Positions 1-5,226 are shown, numbered from the stretch's first letter. The stretch is 14,489 bases of DNA from Spirochaetaceae bacterium (GCA_031257135.1 JAIRPH010000174.1:1-14489), one strand, 5' to 3'. The notes: a model not told the origin generated them from the sequence alone. Program-made: numbers and translations.

Positions 1-361
1 GGCCTATAATATCTCCACCCGGCGGCGGCAAAAGAACTTCCCCAGTCCGAGCCAGAAGCGGTCCGGCGAAGAGAATAGAAGCCCGTATCTTCCGGGCGTA
101 TTCCGCTGGAATCCGCGAACTCGCGATGTTCCCCGCTTTCAGGCAATACCTGTTAGGCGCAAGGAGCGCCGTCTCTCCGCCTAAAGCGCGATATATGCTT
201 AACATCACTTGAACGTCTTCTATATCGGGAATGTTGCAGAGTATCACAGGCTCATCGGTTAATAGCGATGCGGCTATGCACGGCAGAGCGGCGTTTTTAT
301 TGCCGCTTGCCCTGATGGTTCCGCTGATAGGATATCCACCCTCAATAAGATACTGATTCAT
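1..361 (-). CDS. murA: UDP-N-acetylglucosamine 1-carboxyvinyltransferase, N-terminal part
   Basis: MurA transfers enolpyruvate from phosphoenolpyruvate to UDP-GlcNAc, the first committed step of peptidoglycan synthesis in the cytoplasm. The start is the ATG at 361-359, and the frame stays open to the window edge, giving about 120 residues of a protein that is usually about 420 long. The N-terminus reads MNQYLIEGGYPISGTIRASG, followed by the substrate-binding KNAALP motif (Lys and Asn near residues 23-24) and, near residues 90-110, the typical stretch ARKIRASILFAGPLLART. The loop that normally carries the PEP-reactive cysteine (PGGC in E. coli, Cys115) reads PPGGDIIG here, so residue 117 is Asp (codon at 13-11). 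This is a known natural variant associated with fosfomycin insensitivity. The gene diverges from the small membrane-protein gene at 457. Identification is confident. Confidence 0.95.
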   Translation of the reverse strand, partial: MNQYLIEGGYPISGTIRASGNKNAALPCIAASLLTDEPVILCNIPDIEDVQVMLSIYRALGGETALLAPNRYCLKAGNIASSRIPAEYARKIRASILFAGPLLARTGEVLLPPPGGDIIG

Positions 362-456
362 ACTATGACTATATCGGCAAACACGGGAAGAGAGACGCCC
401 GGACCCTCAATAAAACGCCTATTCCCTAGCATCCTTCCTTGTGGTACTATAGGGTA

Positions 457-759
457 ATGAGGACTTTAATTATTTTCTGCATCCTCGGCGCAGGAATCGT
501 CATAACGCTCATAAGCTGTCTTCTGCTGTATCGCCGGCATCTCGGTTCATCAGGCGGTTCCAGCGTATTCGTGAGGGAAAAAGCGGTGATTAACGCCCCG
601 ATTCCCCCGGGAGCCGAAGGAACAGCTTTGGTCCGTCAATTCGGTAAAGAAACGGAACTATGCGTCCGGTGTAAAAATAAAAAACTCGGTTTTATTAAAG
701 GTACGGAAGTCCGCATCGTCGCATACGAAGAATCCGTCTACTGGATCGAGCCGCTCTAA
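457..759 (+). CDS. Small membrane protein with NfeD-like C-terminal domain
   Basis: This encodes 100 residues from the ATG at 457; a TTG at 439 is possible but has no ribosome site. Residues 4-26 form one hydrophobic membrane segment, followed by a basic YRRH stop-transfer patch. The remaining ~65 residues include a PPGAEGTALV segment, a GFIKGTEVRIV segment and a C-terminal YWIEPL. This pattern resembles the short OB-fold domain of NfeD-like proteins, which have Gly-x-x-Gly-x-Ala near the start and a FI-x-G-x-x-V-x-V strand later. NfeD proteins work with stomatin-like or rhomboid-type membrane partners, but no such partner is visible here. AGGG at 451-454 lies too close to the ATG to be a good ribosome site, so the start is uncertain. 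The family assignment is inference. Confidence 0.6.
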   Translation: MRTLIIFCILGAGIVITLISCLLLYRRHLGSSGGSSVFVREKAVINAPIPPGAEGTALVRQFGKETELCVRCKNKKLGFIKGTEVRIVAYEESVYWIEPL

Positions 760-806
760 AAAATAAAAAACAGCTACAGTTATAACAAGAATATACGGAG
801 CCAATT

Positions 807-825
807 CGCTATCGGCGGAATAGCG
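807..825 (+). terminator. Possible weak terminator hairpin
   Basis: CGCTAT (807-812) and ATAGCG (820-825) form a 6-bp stem with a 7-base loop, 47 bases after the stop of the small membrane-protein gene. The following sequence is T-rich but interrupted, so termination is only a possibility. Confidence 0.3.
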
Positions 826-880
826 GTTTGGTCTTGATTTTGCGTTGACATAGGGGTTATTCTCAGAAGGAGGCGAGGTT

Positions 881-1827
881 ATGAGAGATATTTATTTTAG
901 TCCGGAGGATAGGGTAATAAATCCATGCTGGGATAATGTGTTCAAAGCGGTATTTACGAAGGAGACGGCGGTTTCGCAGGGCGCGTTGAAAGGGTTGCTT
1001 TCTGCGGTTCTTGGGCGCGCGGTTATATCGGTGCAGGTCATAACCAACGAGCCGGGGTAGAGAACTTGCGGGACCGGCAGATTCGGTATGACATCAACTG
1101 CAAGCTGGATGGGGCTGATCCTGCTGGGGAAGAGCTTGCGGATGTGGAGATGACGCTGTATCCTGACAAGTTTGAGCCGGTTCGGATGGAGTATTACACG
1201 GGGAAGCTGTTTAGCGGGCAGGACCTACGGGGCGGCATGGCGGATTACGGCGCGCTGAGGCTGACCTATCAGATATCGATAGTGGTCAACGGGCGGGTAG
1301 TAGGCGACGAGGAGTTTCTGCATGAGTTTCGGTATTATGATGCGGAGCGGGGAGTTTCTTTAGGGGGTCGGACGTGTATAATAACGCTGGAATTGAGCAA
1401 GATCGGGGGTTTTATGAAGAAGCCTGTGGCGGAGATGACTGCGAAGGAGCGGTGGGCGTTTTTTTTTCGGTATTGCGCTGACATGGGCGAGCGTAGCCGT
1501 ATCAACGAGATACTGCGGTATGAGGAGGGTATAGCGATGGCGGGAGAGGCGTTATTGACGATAAGCCGGGATGAGCGGGAGCGGGCGCGGCTGTTGAGCG
1601 AGTTGAAATACGAGCTGGATATGCAGAGCCGGATGGTATCGGCTAAACGGGAGGGACGCGCAGAGGGTCTCCAAGAAGGCATCCAAAAAGGTCTTCAGGA
1701 GGGTCTGCAAAAAGGCAAGCAAGAGGGACTCCAGGAGGGGTTGCAAAAAGGCAAGGAGGAGATTCTTGATTTGCTGAGGGGCGGTCGTTCTCTGGAAGAT
1801 ATTCTCAAGGAGTACGGCGGCGGCTGA
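881..1827 (+). pseudogene. Rpn-family PD-(D/E)XK nuclease, broken by a -1 frameshift
   Basis: Reading starts at ATG 881 after a strong AGAAGGAGG at 866-873. The first frame gives 59 residues (MRDIYFSPEDRVINPCWDNV..., with the family-typical NPxxDxxFKxxF motif) and ends at TAG 1058-1060. Homology resumes one frame over (VENLRDRQIRYDINCKL) and runs to TGA 1825-1827. One missing G in the GGGG run at 1054-1057 explains the break. The restored product is about 315 residues, normal for the Rpn/PDDEXK_2 family of recombination-promoting nucleases, often labelled transposases. The nuclease core shows Asp in IRYDINC and Glu in DVEMTL; the Gln usually two residues after that Glu is Thr here. The C-terminus has GL/KQ-E/K-G repeats and ends with the family-typical leucine-rich ILDLLRGGRSLEDILKEYG. 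It could be a real pseudogene, a phase-variable gene or a sequencing error. Confidence 0.85.
1663..1758 (+). repeat. In-frame repeats encoding Q/K-G tail of the Rpn nuclease
   Basis: Thirty-two codons encode alternating units of the form EGLQKG, EGLQEG and QKGKQEG. The DNA repeats imperfectly with 12-, 24- and 48-base periods (for example CTGCAAAAAGGCAAG at about 1707 and TTGCAAAAAGGCAAG at 1741). Such tails vary in length between Rpn paralogues. Confidence 0.75.
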
Positions 1828-2194
1828 GGGTTATACGGCGGCGAAGGGGTGGGGTTTCTTCATTTTTTTTAGACTTTAAATGACATGGCTGGCGTATTTT
1901 TATACTCGCGGCAGATTATGCGGAAATTATGGTAAAAATATCCTGAAATCAAAGGATTTTTATTGACAAAGCAGAGGTAAAAGCTGTATATATTTATTAG
2001 TATAATTTAGGGGCGAGAGGATATTTTGTCCTCATTCGCTCTGAGACGCGCTTCAGCGGAAAGGCTGAGGGGTAATCTGAGAAATTGGAGGGTCTCGTTC
2101 TGTCCGTGCCATGGATGCGAGGTTCTCCTTTTTATAGCAAGGGGGTATTAGGCGGGCGTTGTCCGCTTCCCTCTGATATTTTCAAGGAGGAACC
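1828..2194 (+). promoter_or_regulatory. Intergenic region: promoter and long leader of the porin gene
   Basis: This 367-base gap has no convincing gene. It starts with a T8 run (1863-1870) that could end transcription of the upstream gene, although no good stem precedes it. A promoter candidate follows: TTGACA at 1963-1968, and then either TATATA at 1987-1992 (18-bp spacer, preceded by TG at 1985-1986, so partly extended -10) or the perfect TATAAT at 2001-2006, which has no matching -35. Transcription from either leaves a leader of about 180-200 bases before the ATG at 2195. Confidence 0.55.
2013..2039 (+). promoter_or_regulatory. Leader hairpin upstream of the outer-membrane protein gene
   Basis: GCGA-GAGGA (2013-2021) pairs with TCCTC-AT-TCGC (2029-2039): two stems of 5 and 4 bp with a 2-base bulge and a 7-base loop. 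It lies near the predicted 5' end of the leader and could stabilise the mRNA. Confidence 0.45.
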
Positions 2195-3589
2195 ATGAGA
2201 AAGCTATTAGCTCTTTCGGTTATACTCAGTGTGTTGGGACTTCCCGCGCTCTTCGCGGAAGTTACCGTCTCTGGTCAATTCGACGCCGCCCTTATCCCGT
2301 TACAGGTACTTATCCAAGACGGAGATGTCGCAAAAAGAAAAGGCGAGGAAGAAATTGCCATCGGCGCAGGGCTTGGGAGAAACGGTAGTAACAATAACGC
2401 TCCCCGAGCGAGAGTCGGAATTGTCGCGCAGGACCCGGACGGAAAAGTAGGACTTAACTTCAAACTCCAGTTTAACGCAAATTCTTCTTTTAGAGTTGCG
2501 TTTGACGACTTTGCCGAAGTATGGTGGAAGCCTATTGATTGGCTCAAGTTTGATGTGGGACGGTTCAACATCGATACCCTGCGGGGGAAAATCGGCGATG
2601 ACGGCTGGCAACACTACACCGTCAGAATGAAAAGCCCTGACGAAATCTTCACCCGTTTTCAGGGACAGAGTAACGCGAGAGACAACGCCGGCGGCGGTTT
2701 TGCTATCAGCTTAACTCCCCTTGAAGGTCTCTTCGTCGGCGTCGGGGTTCCCGGTCTGATTTCCATTGCTGAAAGCAATGAGAGCCATACTGATTGGGTC
2801 AAAGAAAAAGCCTTGTACGCCTACCAGTATGTCCAAGCCGCAGTCGGCTATGAAATCGGCGGCATTGGATTAGCCCGCGTCCAATACGTCGGCGCAAAAC
2901 CGGCAGTTGACAAATTATTCATAAAAGACCCCGTTACTGATCTATGGATATATAATACGAGCTTTGATCCTTATTATCCTACTATTACTGCTCCAAAGAT
3001 TGAAGTTGCGTTTGCCTTTACCGGTATGGAAGGGCTGGTAATTGACTTGGGCGCAAAGATTCCCTTCGGCTTTAAAGAACCGACAGGGAACGTTGATATA
3101 TGGAAAGAAGAACCGGATTCATATACCGTCATGGGCTTCAGCGGTGACAAGGTTACATGGCAGGCTCCTTTCCAAGTTTCTTTGGGCGCCGGCTTTACAA
3201 CCGGACCGATCAATATTCTCGCCCGGATCGATACTAAATTTGCAGGTAGCGTAAAAATTGACACCTCCGGAGACCCGGCAATCAAACTACCCTTTGTTCT
3301 GAACGCTCATCTGTGGCCTTCATACGATCTAGGCTTTGCCACGGTAGGCATCGACTTCGGCTTGGAATTCAAAGGTAAGACTACCGATCAAGACGACAAG
3401 GTAATAGGAGAAGGTACGAGTGCTGAACGGAACGGCGGCGTCCGGGTAGGGTTCGGCGCGTGGATTAAAAAATCCATTGGTCCCTGTTCCATCCGGGGTG
3501 GACTTGCCTATCGGCTCGGCACCGAGGTTGACAGTACCAAAGAAATAGCCGCGCTCACTGTCCCGATTCTCTTCGATTATAGCTTCTAG
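2195..3589 (+). CDS. Outer-membrane beta-barrel protein (porin-like)
   Basis: The product has 464 residues. The start ATG follows AAGGAGG (2184-2190) by 4 bases. Residues 1-21 are a Sec signal peptide (MRKL, a hydrophobic core, then LFA before Glu22). The rest is rich in Gly and aromatics, with alternating hydrophobic strands such as VTVSGQFDAAL, VGLNFKLQFNA, LFVGVGVPGLI and VRVGFGAWIKK. The protein ends in VPILFDYSF; a terminal Phe is a typical beta-barrel assembly signal. Together these point to a periplasm-exported barrel inserted in the outer membrane. The sequence resembles large barrel families of host-associated Treponema, but I cannot name the family. It is a single-gene unit with its own promoter, long leader and strong terminator, which suggests high expression. 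Transported substrates are unknown. Confidence 0.75.
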   Translation: MRKLLALSVILSVLGLPALFAEVTVSGQFDAALIPLQVLIQDGDVAKRKGEEEIAIGAGLGRNGSNNNAPRARVGIVAQDPDGKVGLNFKLQFNANSSFRVAFDDFAEVWWKPIDWLKFDVGRFNIDTLRGKIGDDGWQHYTVRMKSPDEIFTRFQGQSNARDNAGGGFAISLTPLEGLFVGVGVPGLISIAESNESHTDWVKEKALYAYQYVQAAVGYEIGGIGLARVQYVGAKPAVDKLFIKDPVTDLWIYNTSFDPYYPTITAPKIEVAFAFTGMEGLVIDLGAKIPFGFKEPTGNVDIWKEEPDSYTVMGFSGDKVTWQAPFQVSLGAGFTTGPINILARIDTKFAGSVKIDTSGDPAIKLPFVLNAHLWPSYDLGFATVGIDFGLEFKGKTTDQDDKVIGEGTSAERNGGVRVGFGAWIKKSIGPCSIRGGLAYRLGTEVDSTKEIAALTVPILFDYSF

Positions 3590-3612
3590 CGCAAGCTCAG
3601 GCGTAACGCTTC

Positions 3613-3644
3613 AGGTCATGTCCGCACGGGGCATGACCTTTTTT
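3613..3644 (+). terminator. Strong intrinsic terminator of the porin gene
   Basis: AGGTCATG (3613-3620) pairs with CATGACCT (3632-3639), with possible extension inward, and is followed by a T6 run (3639-3644). Confidence 0.9.
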
Positions 3645-3716
3645 GTCGCCCAAGAAAAAACCCTCGATTACTCAAAGGACTGCATTTTTTCCAAAAAAAA
3701 TCGGATTATAAAAGTA

Positions 3717-3758
3717 TACCCGGGAGCAATCCCGGGTAAATCCTTGTTAAGGGGGTTT
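3717..3758 (+). promoter_or_regulatory. Unit 1 structured leader
   Basis: TACCCGGGA (3717-3725) and TCCCGGGTA (3730-3738) form a perfect 9-bp stem capped by a GCAA (GNRA) tetraloop. Immediately after it, AAATCCTT pairs with GGGGGTTT (3751-3758) and covers the ribosome-binding site. Confidence 0.75.
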
Positions 3759-3761
3759 ATA

Positions 3762-3857
3762 ATGGAACAAAGGCAAAAAAAGCCTTGAGAAGATTGTTGA
3801 TCGCGATCCTCAAGGCTATTGCCGAGGCCATCCTCGCCCGTAATTATTATTCTACTA
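3762..3857 (+). pseudogene. Unit 1 peptide gene, frameshifted copy
   Basis: From ATG 3762 the frame gives MEQRQKKP and stops at TGA, because the A run after CAA has 7 rather than the 8 bases of the other units. Restoring one A gives ALRRLLIAILKAIAEAILA, clearly the same peptide family, but the C-terminal VIIAKMIG and the stop are replaced by unrelated sequence. This copy also has AATGG in place of GATGG, so it has one start codon rather than two. It retains the leader hairpins, the antisense promoter and the antisense terminator, so it may still produce RNA without peptide. Confidence 0.75.
3775..3842 (-). ncRNA. Predicted antisense RNA, unit 1 (short form)
   Basis: The minus-strand promoter at 3877-3849 should start transcription near 3842. 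The stem AGCCTTGAG (3817-3809)/CTCAAGGCT (3789-3781), followed by T7, should end it near 3775, giving about 68 nt. It is shorter than in the other units because the 3' stem-loop region is missing. Confidence 0.6.
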
Positions 3858-3877
3858 ACAATCATTACTTTTGTCAA
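3849..3877 (-). promoter_or_regulatory. Antisense promoter, unit 1
   Basis: On the minus strand: TTGACA (3877-3872), 17 bp, TAGAAT (3854-3849). Confidence 0.75.
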
Positions 3878-3966
3878 AGACTATTCTACCAAAAACGCAC
3901 ATTTTCGTTTTCTCGCTATATCCCTCAGGATTGCATTTTTTTCAAAAAAATCAGATTATAAAAGTA

Positions 3967-4008
3967 TGCCCGGGAGCAATCTTGGGTAAATCCTTGATAA
4001 GGGGGTTT
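3967..4008 (+). promoter_or_regulatory. Unit 2 structured leader
   Basis: TGCCCGGGA (3967-3975) pairs with TCTTGGGTA (3980-3988) through several G-U pairs around a GCAA tetraloop. AAATCCTT (3988-3995) then pairs with GGGGGTTT (4001-4008), burying the Shine-Dalgarno sequence. The sequence differs from unit 1, but pairing is kept in RNA. Confidence 0.75.
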
Positions 4009-4011
4009 ATG

Positions 4012-4116
4012 ATGGAACAAAGGCAAAAAAAAGCCTTGAGACGCTTTTTCACCTGGCTGCTCAAGGCTATTGCCGAGGCCATCCTTGCCGTAATCATCGC
4101 TAAGATGATCGGCTAG
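4012..4116 (+). CDS. 34-residue cationic hydrophobic peptide, unit 2 (candidate type I toxin)
   Basis: The peptide runs MEQRQKKALRRFFTW then LLKAIAEAILAVIIAKMIG (34 residues). Two ATGs lie in frame at 4009 and 4012; I prefer 4012 because the G-rich ribosome site (AAGGGGG, 3999-4005) is 6 bases upstream. Residues 1-11 are hydrophilic and basic. Residues 12-33 form a hydrophobic, probably amphipathic helix. Net charge is about +5. There is no signal peptide cleavage site, cysteine or export motif. Small size, multicopy layout, a buried ribosome site and an opposing antisense promoter match type I toxins. A membrane-active peptide such as a leaderless bacteriocin is the main alternative. I know no named family with this sequence. 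That it is translated is supported by near-identical protein sequence in units 3 and 4; function is inference. Confidence 0.75.
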   Translation: MEQRQKKALRRFFTWLLKAIAEAILAVIIAKMIG

Positions 4117-4165
4117 GGCGGCTCCCCGTAAGGGGGAAGGGAATGGGGGAAACCCCATCCCTTTA
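4025..4165 (-). ncRNA. Predicted antisense RNA, unit 2
   Basis: Predicted start is near 4165, 7 bases after the minus-strand TAGAAT (4177-4172). Predicted end is at the minus-strand intrinsic terminator inside the ORF: AGCCTTGAG (4068-4060)/CTCAAGGCT (4040-4032) followed by T8 (4032-4025). The ~140-nt RNA would be complementary to codons 5-34 and the whole 3' stem-loop region of the peptide mRNA. Confidence 0.7.
4137..4163 (+). terminator. Unit 2 sense 3' stem-loop
   Basis: AAGGGA-A-TGGGG (4137-4148) pairs with CCCCATCCCTT (4153-4163): 11 bp with one bulged A, followed by TATTCATCATT. The tail is only partly T-rich. A smaller CCCC-GTAA-GGGG hairpin precedes it at 4124-4135. Confidence 0.65.
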
Positions 4166-4171
4166 TTCATC

Positions 4172-4200
4172 ATTCTACCCAAAAAATTATTTTTTGTCAA
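4172..4200 (-). promoter_or_regulatory. Antisense promoter, unit 2
   Basis: On the minus strand: TTGACA (4200-4195), 17 bp, TAGAAT (4177-4172). The spacer sequence is unlike the other units, yet both boxes and their distance are kept. Confidence 0.8.
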
Positions 4201-4320
4201 AGCCTTTATGTATTGCTTTAATCGTTTTTGTCAAACACTACCTTACCAAAAACGCATATTTCACGCCTCGATTATTCGCCGCATCCGGCTGGTTTACGAA
4301 AAGCGTTTTGCATCATACTC

Positions 4321-4413
4321 CTATAAACCCCGCTTTTTCAGATACCGAGATACACAAAACAGCGCGATGCCGATAGCAAGGAGCGATATACTCAAAAAAA
4401 GTTTCATAATCAT
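4321..4413 (-). CDS. 30-residue single-span membrane peptide
   Basis: From ATG 4413-4411 the frame encodes MIMKLFLSISLLAIGIALFC followed by VSRYLKKRGL, ending at TAG 4323-4321. AGGAGG (4425-4420) lies 6 bases upstream, an ideal ribosome site, and sits within the last codons of the upstream 75-residue gene; the two ORFs are 2 bases apart, so they look translationally coupled. The peptide is one hydrophobic segment (about residues 4-22) with a basic C-terminal tail, so it should insert in the inner membrane. No family is recognised. The strong ribosome site is the best evidence that it is a real gene. Confidence 0.6.
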   Translation of the reverse strand: MIMKLFLSISLLAIGIALFCVSRYLKKRGL

Positions 4414-4415
4414 AG

Positions 4416-4643
4416 TCAGCCTCCTATCCACTCGATAATAATCTGAACTATACCCAGCAGTCCAGCTACCGTAGCAAAGGTCGCCAGCGCGTCGATTACA
4501 CGCTGGATACGGCTTGCAGGTTTCGGAATAGCCCCGACGATTTTGTCCATGCCGTCAACGAGCTTATCCAAGCGTTCAATGATTTTCATTTCGGTTTCAT
4601 TGTCCACGATTACAGTATACTGCGCCGGTGATTTTTCCGTCAA
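4416..4643 (-). CDS. Small protein with C-terminal membrane segment
   Basis: The longest frame starts at TTG 4643 (75 residues). The alternative ATG at 4589-4587 gives 57 residues and is attractive because a good promoter overlaps the TTG: TTGACG (4643-4638), 18 bp, TATACT (4619-4614). The N-terminal half is charged and probably helical (TEMKIIERLDKLVDGMDKIV). It is followed by a basic linker (PKPASRIQR) and one hydrophobic segment (ALATFATVAGLLGIVQIIIEW) ending in GG. It forms a two-gene unit with the 30-residue peptide. I do not recognise the family; small holin-like or toxin-antitoxin-associated membrane proteins have this shape, but that is only analogy. It lies between units 2 and 3 of the peptide array, on the opposite strand. 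Confidence 0.6.
   Translation of the reverse strand: MTEKSPAQYTVIVDNETEMKIIERLDKLVDGMDKIVGAIPKPASRIQRVIDALATFATVAGLLGIVQIIIEWIGG
4614..4643 (-). promoter_or_regulatory. Promoter of the minus-strand small-protein pair
   Basis: TTGACG (4643-4638), an 18-bp spacer and TATACT (4619-4614) on the minus strand. If used, transcription starts near 4607 and the TTG at 4643 cannot be the start codon. Confidence 0.55.
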
Positions 4644-4712
4644 GCAATAACGCCGTCTATCGGTTCAGACTGCGGTTGCATTTTTTTCAAAAAAATCGGA
4701 TTATAGGAACTA

Positions 4713-4755
4713 TGCCCGGGAGAAATCTTGGGTAAATCCTTCGTAAAGGGGGTTT
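4713..4755 (+). promoter_or_regulatory. Unit 3 structured leader
   Basis: TGCCCGGGA (4713-4721) pairs with TCTTGGGTA (4726-4734) around a GAAA tetraloop. AAATCCTT (4734-4741) pairs with GGGGGTTT (4748-4755) over the ribosome site. The loop differs from units 1 and 2 (GCAA) but is still GNRA. Confidence 0.75.
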
Positions 4756-4758
4756 ATG

Positions 4759-4863
4759 ATGGAACAAAGGCAAAAAAAAGCCCTGAGCCGTTTTTTCAGA
4801 TGGCTGCTCAAGGCTATTGCCGAGGCCTTCCTCGCCGTAATCATCGCTAAGATGATCGGCTAG
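4759..4863 (+). CDS. 34-residue cationic hydrophobic peptide, unit 3 (candidate type I toxin)
   Basis: The peptide is MEQRQKKALSRFFRW then LLKAIAEAFLAVIIAKMIG, ending at TAG 4861-4863. It differs from the unit 2 product at three positions: R10S, T14R and I24F. The overall charge pattern and the hydrophobic helix are kept. Paired ATGs lie at 4756 and 4759, with GGGGG 6 bases before the second. Among 34 codons there are also silent changes (for example GCC-CTG for GCC-TTG and CTC for CTT), which suggests selection on the protein as well as on the overlapping RNA. Function is inferred as for unit 2. Confidence 0.75.
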   Translation: MEQRQKKALSRFFRWLLKAIAEAFLAVIIAKMIG

Positions 4864-4914
4864 GATGGCTCCCCGTAAAGGGGGAAGGGAATGGGGGAAA
4901 CCCCCATCCCTTTA
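4772..4914 (-). ncRNA. Predicted antisense RNA, unit 3
   Basis: Predicted start is near 4914. The terminator stem is AGCCTTGAGC (4815-4806) with GCTCAGGGCT (4788-4779), then T8 (4779-4772). The base change C4783 leaves a U-G pair in the antisense RNA but a C-A mismatch in the sense RNA, so the stem is intact only on the minus strand. Length is about 143 nt. Confidence 0.7.
4885..4912 (+). terminator. Unit 3 sense 3' stem-loop
   Basis: AAGGGA-A-TGGGGG (4885-4897) pairs with CCCCCATCCCTT (4901-4912): 12 bp with one bulged A and an AAA loop, followed by TATTCATCATT. A CCCC-GTAAA-GGGG hairpin precedes it (4871-4883). Confidence 0.65.
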
Positions 4915-4920
4915 TTCATC

Positions 4921-4949
4921 ATTGTACTAACAATAACCGTTTTTGTCAA
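4921..4949 (-). promoter_or_regulatory. Antisense promoter, unit 3
   Basis: On the minus strand: TTGACA (4949-4944), 17 bp, TACAAT (4926-4921). Confidence 0.8.
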
Positions 4950-5043
4950 ACACTATCTTACCAAAAACACATATTTTCGTTTGCGATTCATCTTCTTGAT
5001 ATATCCGCGGGGGCATGACTTCTTGATTACCCAAAGGATTGCA

Positions 5044-5069
5044 TTTTTTTCAAAAAAATCGGATTATAG
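5044..5069 (+). promoter_or_regulatory. Possible sense promoter region, unit 4 (same in all units)
   Basis: A near-symmetrical T7-C-A7 tract (5044-5058) is followed by CGGATTATAGG. TTATAG (5064-5069) could be a -10 box, with TTGCAT just upstream of the T tract as a weak -35 (19-bp spacer). Transcription would then start near 5076, exactly at the base of the leader hairpin. The tract is kept in all four units (T6-CC-A8 in unit 1). Confidence 0.4.
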
Positions 5070-5075
5070 GAACCA

Positions 5076-5118
5076 TGCCTGAGAGAAATCTTGGGTAAAT
5101 CCTTCGTAAAGGGGGTTT
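5076..5118 (+). promoter_or_regulatory. Unit 4 structured leader
   Basis: TGCCTGAGA (5076-5084) pairs with TCTTGGGTA (5089-5097) around a GAAA tetraloop. Two changes relative to unit 3 (C to T and G to A on the 5' side) keep pairing as U-G and A-U. AAATCCTT (5097-5104) pairs with GGGGGTTT (5111-5118) over the ribosome site. Confidence 0.75.
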
Positions 5119-5121
5119 ATG

Positions 5122-5226
5122 ATGGAACAAAGGCAAAAAAAAGCCTTGAGACGCTTTTTCACGTGGCTGCTCAAGGCTATTGCCGAGGCCTTCCTTGCCG
5201 TAATCATCAATAAGATGATCGGCTAG
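5122..5226 (+). CDS. 34-residue cationic hydrophobic peptide, unit 4 (candidate type I toxin)
   Basis: The peptide is MEQRQKKALRRFFTW then LLKAIAEAFLAVIINKMIG, ending at TAG 5224-5226. It differs from unit 2 only at I24F and A30N. Start codons lie at 5119 and 5122 with GGGGG (5111-5115) 6 bases before the second. As in the other units, the first codons (CAA-AAA-AAA-GCC) supply the A8 tract that becomes the T8 tail of the antisense terminator on the other strand. The ORF is therefore constrained by both strands. Function is inferred as for unit 2. Confidence 0.75.
   Translation: MEQRQKKALRRFFTWLLKAIAEAFLAVIINKMIG

Noticed and set aside
841..873. Promoter using TTGACA at 845-850 for the Rpn gene
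   Set aside because: The next AT-rich hexamer (TTATTC) is only about 8 bp away and no -10 box sits at 16-18 bp.
3871..4116. 81-residue ORF ending with the unit 2 peptide
   Set aside because: The first ~47 codons run through the repeat tail, the T/A tract and the leader hairpins, which recur elsewhere without an open frame; the ribosome site and sequence conservation support the 34-codon ORF only.
3925..4200. 91-residue minus-strand ORF across unit 2
   Set aside because: It lies on the predicted antisense RNA, but no ribosome site is seen and the frame reads through the terminator stem and T tract; it is a shadow of the conserved unit.
4212..4256. Fifth antisense promoter (second TTTTTGTCAAA after unit 2)
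   Set aside because: The -35 box TTGACA is present, but 17 bp on the -10 position is ACATAA, with no usable box; it looks like a degenerate tail copy.
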